A stretch of DNA of 17,515 nucleotides, taken from assembly GCA_900548615.1 (NCBI GenBank), contig URKW01000041.1:1-17515 (forward strand). Direction: 5' to 3'. Made by a program: the position numbers and the translations under genes. Origin of the DNA: an uncultured Eubacteriales bacterium. GTDB taxonomy: Bacteria > Bacillota > Clostridia > Oscillospirales > Oscillospiraceae. Each line of letters begins with the position of its first letter. Position 1 is the first letter of the stretch. Shown piece by piece: positions 13,349 through 17,515 of this stretch. A model generated the notes under the pieces. That model did no database searches. It was not told where the DNA came from and saw only the letters and a program-made list of their open reading frames with translations.

Positions 13349-13466
13349 TAAGGCCCCCTTGTGTAAAGGGGGCTGTCACGGCGTAAGCCGTGACTGGGGG
13401 ATTGGTTCGTCACCGTCAACCCCTCCGGCGCTTCGCGCCACCTCCCCTTACACAAGAGGAGGCTTG
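13349..13466. repeat. Structured intergenic repeat (MITE/REP-like) with imperfect terminal inverted repeats
   Basis: The left end (13349-13374) and the reverse complement of the right end (13441-13466) match imperfectly around a shared CTTGTGTAA core. Each end can also fold alone: 13353-13360 pairs with 13366-13373, and the right end pairs with one mismatch. Inside are two more hairpins: GTCACGGC/GCCGTGAC with a GTAA loop (13375-13394), and GGCGC/GCGCC (13427-13439). It contains no gene. It starts 8 bp after the GH13 stop codon, so its RNA would form the end of that message. I recall similar repeats in gut Oscillospiraceae, but have not checked copies. Confidence 0.72.
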
Positions 13467-13474
13467 ATGCCCCT

Positions 13475-15124
13475 TCACTCCTCGAACAGATACACCCTCG
13501 TCTCATAGGGTCTTGTCTGGAACGGGATGGCCGGGTCGGCCACCGGATAGTTCTGCAGCACCAGACGGCCCTTGGAGAAGTCGTACCCCTTAGGCGGCGT
13601 CACCACCAGGGGCCGCTCTGTAAAGGAGCAGGCCACCAGCAGCCGCTGGCCCTTCATCTCGCGGGTGTACAGGTAAAGGCTCCCCGCCAGCGGACAGCAA
13701 TCCCGGTACTTGCCCTCCCGCACCACCGGAAGCCGCTTCCGCAAAGCGATGGCACGGCGGTAGAAATTCAGCAGCGAGTCGGGATCGTGCTCCTGGGCCT
13801 CCACGTTGATCTCCCGGTAGTTGTCATTGACGTAGAACCATGGCGTTCCGGCGGTAAACCCGGCGTTGACCGTATCGTCCCACTGCATGGGGGTGCGGGC
13901 GCTGTCCCGGCTGCCCAGCCACAGCCCGCGCAGCCGCACCTTCTCCGGAAGGCGGGGCATGAAGTTGCGGCTCTGCACGTCCTCATACATATCGGTATGG
14001 GCAGGCCGCCAGTTGGTCATGCCGATCTCCTGCCCCTGATAGACAAAGGGCGTGCCCTGCTGGAAAAGATAGGCCGCCGCCAGCGCCTTGCCGCTTTGCT
14101 CCCGGTACTGCTCGCTGCCGTAGCGGGAGATGACGCGGGGATGGTCGTGATTCTCCAGATACAGCATGTTCCACGCCTTGCCCCGCAGCTTCCGCTGCCA
14201 CAGATCCCACACCCGCTTCAGCCGCCGCAGGGAAAAGGCAGTGTGGGCATAGTCGGTATACAGGCAGTCGGCGCACATGCTCTGGAACTGGATCATCATG
14301 TCCATCTGGCCCCGCTTTTCGTCGATGTATTTCAGTGCCTGACGGGGACTGACCATGGGAGCCTCCGCCAGCGTCACGCAGTCGTAGTGATCCAGCACGT
14401 CCCGCTTGAACTCCTCCAGATACTCGTGGACATGGGGGCCGTGGTTATAGTGACGGATACCCCGTGCCGCAGGCATGAGCCGGTCGTCCGGCAGTCCATC
14501 CTTCTTGGAGATAAAGGTGATGACGTCCTCTCGGAAGCCGTCCACCCCCAGCTCCAGCCAGAACCGCAGGATCTCCTTTACCTCCTGCCGCACCAGCGGG
14601 TTATCCATGTTCAGATCCGGCTGCTTCACGGCGAACAGGTGGAGATAATACTCCTGCCGCAGCTCGTCCCACTGCCATGCTTTGCCCTCGAACACGCTGT
14701 CCCAGTTGTTGGGCAGATTGCCGTCGGGCTTCTCCTTGCGCCAGATGTAGTAATCGGTGTAGGGGGCGATGCGGCGGCGGGACTTCTGGAACCACTCGTG
14801 CTCGTCGCTGGTGTGGTTCACCACCAGATCCATAATGACCTTCATGCCCCGGGCGTGAGCGCCCTCCAGCACCTTCTTGAACCACTCCATGCCGCCGAAC
14901 TCCGCCGCAATATCCCGGTAATCGGAGATATCATACCCGCAGTCCGCGCCCGGTGAGGGATACAGCGGCGAGAACCAGATGCCGTCCACCCCAAGGCTCT
15001 TGATGTAGTTCAGCTTTTCGTACACGCCCTGCAAGTCGCCCATACCGTCGCCGTCGCCATCCTTGAAGCTGCGCGGCCAGATCTGATAGAACACCATGTC
15101 CTTATACCAACGGTCACGTCCCAT
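13475..15124 (-). CDS. GH13 alpha-glucosidase (oligo-1,6-glucosidase / alpha-glucosidase type)
   Basis: The 549-aa cytosolic enzyme (no signal peptide) hydrolyses alpha-glucosidic bonds in short sugars such as isomaltose, maltose or related oligosaccharides. The order of GH13 motifs is complete: an Asp-rich calcium-type loop (DGDGDGMGDLQG, 22-33), region I DLVVNH (99-104), region II GFREDVI with nucleophile D200 (196-202), region III LAEAP with acid/base E254 (252-256), and region IV ENHDHPR with N325-H326-D327 (324-330). A Gln-rich substrate segment, FVYQGQEIG, follows. Region II usually reads GFRMDVI or GFRVDV, so the Glu before the nucleophile is unusual. Length fits this subgroup. It has its own promoter inside a large palindrome. 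Exact substrate is not certain; trehalose-6-phosphate hydrolase is an alternative. Confidence 0.92.
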   Translation of the reverse strand: MGRDRWYKDMVFYQIWPRSFKDGDGDGMGDLQGVYEKLNYIKSLGVDGIWFSPLYPSPGADCGYDISDYRDIAAEFGGMEWFKKVLEGAHARGMKVIMDLVVNHTSDEHEWFQKSRRRIAPYTDYYIWRKEKPDGNLPNNWDSVFEGKAWQWDELRQEYYLHLFAVKQPDLNMDNPLVRQEVKEILRFWLELGVDGFREDVITFISKKDGLPDDRLMPAARGIRHYNHGPHVHEYLEEFKRDVLDHYDCVTLAEAPMVSPRQALKYIDEKRGQMDMMIQFQSMCADCLYTDYAHTAFSLRRLKRVWDLWQRKLRGKAWNMLYLENHDHPRVISRYGSEQYREQSGKALAAAYLFQQGTPFVYQGQEIGMTNWRPAHTDMYEDVQSRNFMPRLPEKVRLRGLWLGSRDSARTPMQWDDTVNAGFTAGTPWFYVNDNYREINVEAQEHDPDSLLNFYRRAIALRKRLPVVREGKYRDCCPLAGSLYLYTREMKGQRLLVACSFTERPLVVTPPKGYDFSKGRLVLQNYPVADPAIPFQTRPYETRVYLFEE

Positions 15125-15153
15125 ATTGTATTGCCCCTTTCCGTTTTTCCTCT

Positions 15154-15182
15154 ATTATAGCGCAAGCCGGGCGGCCTTGCAA
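15154..15182 (-). promoter_or_regulatory. Sigma-A promoter for the GH13 gene
   Basis: On the minus strand TTGCAA (15182-15177) and a perfect TATAAT (15159-15154) are 17 bp apart. Transcription would begin near 15147, about 23 nt before the start. TTGCAA reads the same on both strands and is the exact centre of a 38-bp palindrome. Confidence 0.82.
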
Positions 15183-15198
15183 GGCTGCCCGGCTTGCG
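15161..15198. promoter_or_regulatory. 38-bp palindrome centred on the GH13 -35 box (probable operator)
   Basis: The two 19-base halves (15161-15179 and 15180-15198) mirror each other at 18 of 19 positions, the only exception being 15173/15186. The centre is TTGCAA, the -35 box. Neither side has a T-run, so it is a poor terminator. Its place on the -35 box fits a repressor site. Confidence 0.6.
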
Positions 15199-15215
15199 TC
15201 TATTGAAAAAGCTGC

Positions 15216-15233
15216 AAGGGCATAGCCCTTTTT
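15216..15233. terminator. Weak terminator-like hairpin after the ABC permease operon
   Basis: AAGGGC (15216-15221) pairs with GCCCTT (15225-15230) across an ATA loop, with TTTTT overlapping the right side on the plus strand. On the minus strand, the direction of the transporter operon, the stem is followed a few bases later by CTTTTTC. The stem is short, so termination may be incomplete. Confidence 0.4.
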
Positions 15234-15246
15234 GACAAGCGAAACG

Positions 15247-16131
15247 TTACAAATTGCTCTGCCTTCTGTCAAAGGCCCGGCGCAGCCACCCGCCGATGGC
15301 GGTGACGCACACCAGCACCGCCACCAGAAACGCGCCGGGGATCACGATGATCCACCACGCGCCACGGTTCAGCGCCTGTTGGGAAAGGGTCAGCATGCTG
15401 CCCCAGGAGATAATATCCAGCGGCAGACCCATGCCCAGAAAGCTGAGGGTGGACTCCGCCGCGATGGCGGTGGACACACTCATGACCACCATAAACAGGA
15501 TAGAGGACACGAAGTTGGGGGCCAGATGCCGCCACAGCACCCGGTGGAAGCTGCCGCCCATGCAGCGGCAGGCAATGACATAGCCGCTGTGCCGCAGCTG
15601 GCGCACCTCGGTACGCACCACCTTGGCCATGGCGCACCAGCCGGTGACGCCGATCACCAGCGACAGGCTCAGCACATTGGCAGTGCCCAGAATGGCCTGC
15701 AAGAACAGCACCAGCAGCAGCGACGGTACGCTGCCCAGCAGCTCGGTCAGGCGCATCATGGCCGTGTCCAGCCACGGCGCTGCCATGCCGCTGACGGCTC
15801 CGTACACCACGGCGATGACCGTGGACACGGCGGCGGCCAGAAATCCCACTGCCAGCGATACCCGGCCACCGTACCAGATGCAGGCGAAGATATCCCGGCC
15901 CATGGTGTCGGTGCCGAACCAGAATTGCCCCGACGGCGCGGCGGCGCAGTTGGCAAGATCCATATAGGCGGGGTCGCGGCCCGTCAGCAGCGGCGCGCAC
16001 AGGCAACCCAGCACGATCACCGCCAGCACGGCAAGGGGGACAAGCGGCAGCTTCCGCCGCCGCTTGGGCAGAGCGGCGGGCGTCTTTTCCGGCAGAATGC
16101 CCACCACGGAAAACAGCTCCTGATCCGTCAC
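15247..16131 (-). CDS. Oligopeptide/dipeptide ABC transporter permease (OppC/DppC type)
   Basis: The 294-aa form begins at a GTG at 16131 overlapping the stop of the upstream permease (GTGA), with GGGGGAGG 10 nt before it. The longer open frame from 16239 runs through the upstream gene and is rejected. It has a short cytosolic N-terminus and a first membrane segment (about 28-50). The characteristic FGTDTMGRDIFACIWYGGR lies at 72-90, and the remaining membrane segments follow. The cytosolic EAA loop that contacts the ATPase lies at about 184-206 (start GYVIACRCMGGS). It is the last gene of the operon seen here. The substrate may be peptides, nickel or other small molecules; family membership does not say which. 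Confidence 0.92.
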   Translation of the reverse strand: MTDQELFSVVGILPEKTPAALPKRRRKLPLVPLAVLAVIVLGCLCAPLLTGRDPAYMDLANCAAAPSGQFWFGTDTMGRDIFACIWYGGRVSLAVGFLAAAVSTVIAVVYGAVSGMAAPWLDTAMMRLTELLGSVPSLLLVLFLQAILGTANVLSLSLVIGVTGWCAMAKVVRTEVRQLRHSGYVIACRCMGGSFHRVLWRHLAPNFVSSILFMVVMSVSTAIAAESTLSFLGMGLPLDIISWGSMLTLSQQALNRGAWWIIVIPGAFLVAVLVCVTAIGGWLRRAFDRRQSNL

Positions 16132-17120
16132 AGCGCCGTCACCTCCCCCTGAGAAGCCCGCTGCCGGGGGTCGATCCGCTGGTTGATGCCCTGGGCGATC
16201 ATGCTGCACAGGATCACCAGCGCACCGGTGAGGATACACAGCACCATCAGCAGGTTATAGTCGGCGTAGCGGGCGCTTTCGAAGGACAGCGCGCCCAGCC
16301 CCGGATAGCTGAACACCGTTTCCACGATGTAGGTTCCCCCCAGCACGTGGGGCACAGAGATAGCCATCAGGCTGAAATACGCCGGCAGGCTGTTGGGCAG
16401 ACAGTGCCGCAGCAGCAGACGGCGGCGGCTCAGCCCCGTGGCACGGCCCATCAGCACATAGTCGGAGCGCACCTCCTCCAGAAGGCGGCTGCGCACCATG
16501 TAAGCGTAGTACCACAGGTGCCCCGCCAGCACCACCGCCATGGGCAGGATCAGATGCACGATCCGGTCGCCCACATCGTCGGCGTGGCCGATGGCGTAAG
16601 CGCCGCTGCTGGGCAGCCACCGCAGCGCGACACAGAAAATCAGGATCAGAATCATGGACAGCCAGAATTCCGGAATACAGCTCATCACCGTGCCCAACCG
16701 GCACAGCAGCTTGTCCACCCAGCGATCCTCGTACCACGCGCACAGAAGCCCCAGCCCCAGCGCGCCCAAAAAGGTCAGCACAAAGCCCACGCCACCCAGC
16801 AGCAGCGTGTTGCCTGCCCGCTGGACGATGACCTCCATCACCGGCTGCTTGTACTTATAGGAGATACCGAAATCGCCGTGGAGGGCGTTTTTCAGCCACA
16901 CGCCGTACTGCTCCAGCAGCGGCTCGTCCAGTCCCAGCTTTGTCCTGGCCTCCGCCTTTTCCGCCACGGACATTTTCTCCACCCGCTCGCCGTAATAGGC
17001 GCTGAGAGGATCACCGGGGGCGAGACGGGCCATGCAGAACACCGCCAGCGACAGCAGCCACACGCTGACAAGGAAGATCAGGACTTTTTTTGCGATCAGC
17101 AGAGGGATGTTCTCTCTCAT
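16128..17120 (-). CDS. Oligopeptide/dipeptide ABC transporter permease (OppB/DppB type)
   Basis: The 330-aa protein has the N-terminal membrane segment (about 10-32) followed by RLAPGDP (32-38), a signature of OppB/DppB/NikB proteins. A large external loop includes LGLDEPLLEQYGVWLKNALHGDFGISY (63-89). There are further membrane segments and an EAA loop at about 221-243 (MGRATGLSRRRLLLRHCLPN). It forms the channel dimer with the downstream permease. Its ATG overlaps the stop of the upstream ATPase gene (ATGA), and its stop overlaps the next start, so all three proteins are translationally coupled. Confidence 0.94.
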   Translation of the reverse strand: MRENIPLLIAKKVLIFLVSVWLLSLAVFCMARLAPGDPLSAYYGERVEKMSVAEKAEARTKLGLDEPLLEQYGVWLKNALHGDFGISYKYKQPVMEVIVQRAGNTLLLGGVGFVLTFLGALGLGLLCAWYEDRWVDKLLCRLGTVMSCIPEFWLSMILILIFCVALRWLPSSGAYAIGHADDVGDRIVHLILPMAVVLAGHLWYYAYMVRSRLLEEVRSDYVLMGRATGLSRRRLLLRHCLPNSLPAYFSLMAISVPHVLGGTYIVETVFSYPGLGALSFESARYADYNLLMVLCILTGALVILCSMIAQGINQRIDPRQRASQGEVTAL

Positions 17121-17515
17121 TGGCCGTCCTCCTCTCCTGTCAGGACAAAGTGTCCCGGCTCGACCTCCCCCATCACGCCGTCCCGGCGGAAGGTCATGGC
17201 GTCGAAATCCAGCCGCCGGCGCTGGCGCTCCCGAATAGGGTCGGGCAGCGGGATAGCCGACAGCAGCGCTTTGGTATAGTCATGCCGGGGATGAGCGAAC
17301 ACCGTCTCGGTGGGGCCAAGCTCCACCAGCTTGCCCCGGTACATGACCCCCACCCGGTCGCACAGGTACTCCACCATGGACAGGTCATGGGCGATGAACA
17401 GGATGGAGAAACCGTGCTCCTGCCGCAGATGGGAAAACAGGTTGATGATCTGGGCCTGAATGGACACGTCCAGCGCCGCCACCGGCTCGTCCGCCACCAG
17501 CAGCCTCGGCTCCAT
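17117..17515 (-). CDS. Oligopeptide ABC transporter ATP-binding protein, C-terminal part (OppF/DppF type)
   Basis: Only the last 132 codons lie in the window; the gene runs off the right edge, and the Met at the edge is probably internal. Visible parts are Walker B and D-loop (LLVADEPVAALDVS, 5-18 of the visible part), the H-loop FIAHDLS (H43), and the oligopeptide-type C-terminal extension around HDYTKALLSAIPLPDP (78-93). EPVAALDVSIQ and this tail resemble OppF/DppF more than OppD. Walker A and the signature motif lie beyond the edge. It should power uptake through the two permeases downstream. No substrate-binding protein is visible. Confidence 0.9.
   Translation of the reverse strand: MEPRLLVADEPVAALDVSIQAQIINLFSHLRQEHGFSILFIAHDLSMVEYLCDRVGVMYRGKLVELGPTETVFAHPRHDYTKALLSAIPLPDPIRERQRRRLDFDAMTFRRDGVMGEVEPGHFVLTGEEDGQ

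Noticed and set aside
13787..14956. Open frame of about 390 codons opposite the GH13 gene
   Set aside because: The GH13 motifs on the minus strand are complete, so this is a shadow frame.
16132..16239. N-terminal extension of the OppC-type permease
   Set aside because: It would overlap the upstream permease by over 100 bases with Pro/His-rich sequence; the GTG at 16131 has a good ribosome binding site and fits family length.

Overview
The window looks like chromosomal DNA from a GC-rich Clostridia bacterium, most likely an Oscillospiraceae-type gut anaerobe. The pointers are strong GGAGG ribosome binding sites, consensus sigma-A promoters, a CIRCE heat-shock operator, protein families typical of that group, and a small structured intergenic repeat of a kind I recall from such genomes. 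Genus is not resolved. There are no rRNA or tRNA genes, CRISPR arrays, transposases or phage genes.

Region by region. (a) 79-2993, plus strand: one apparent transcription unit with its own promoter and terminator. It encodes a 74-aa unknown protein, a macrodomain-like protein with both ADP-ribose loops degraded plus a C-terminal HTH-like domain, a von Willebrand A (MIDAS) protein, and an ADP-ribosylglycohydrolase. This is the most unusual locus here. (b) 6563-2997, minus strand: a four-gene unit. Two proteins share a zinc-ribbon plus single-TM scaffold with different outer domains, one of them an L,D-transpeptidase-like domain lacking its catalytic His and Cys. They are followed by an apparently active lipoprotein L,D-transpeptidase and a 189-aa unknown protein. 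(c) 6600-7222, plus: a NimA-like flavin-binding split-barrel protein. (d) 9140-7237, minus: FtsH from a perfect consensus promoter. (e) 9182-10102, plus: a small MscS-type channel. (f) 11524-10101, minus: a MATE transporter whose stop codon lies in the same hairpin as that of the channel. (g) 11658-12316, plus: an Hsp20 chaperone under a CIRCE operator fused to a consensus promoter. (h) 13268-12321, minus: a membrane-anchored XRE-type HTH protein. (i) 13349-13466: the structured repeat. (j) 15182-13475, minus: a GH13 alpha-glucosidase whose promoter -35 box is the exact centre of a 38-bp palindrome. (k) 17515-15247, minus: the end of an oligopeptide/dipeptide ABC transporter operon (ATPase, permease, permease), running off the window.

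Themes: envelope maintenance and stress (FtsH, MscS, Hsp20, L,D-transpeptidases, membrane-tethered zinc-ribbon and HTH proteins), import and breakdown of peptides and sugars, and a probable ADP-ribose-linked regulatory module. Most transcription units end in near-perfect long-stem hairpins shared by convergent genes. Several promoters carry the same extended -10, TGnTATACT. All family calls come from reading motifs; no database search was possible.
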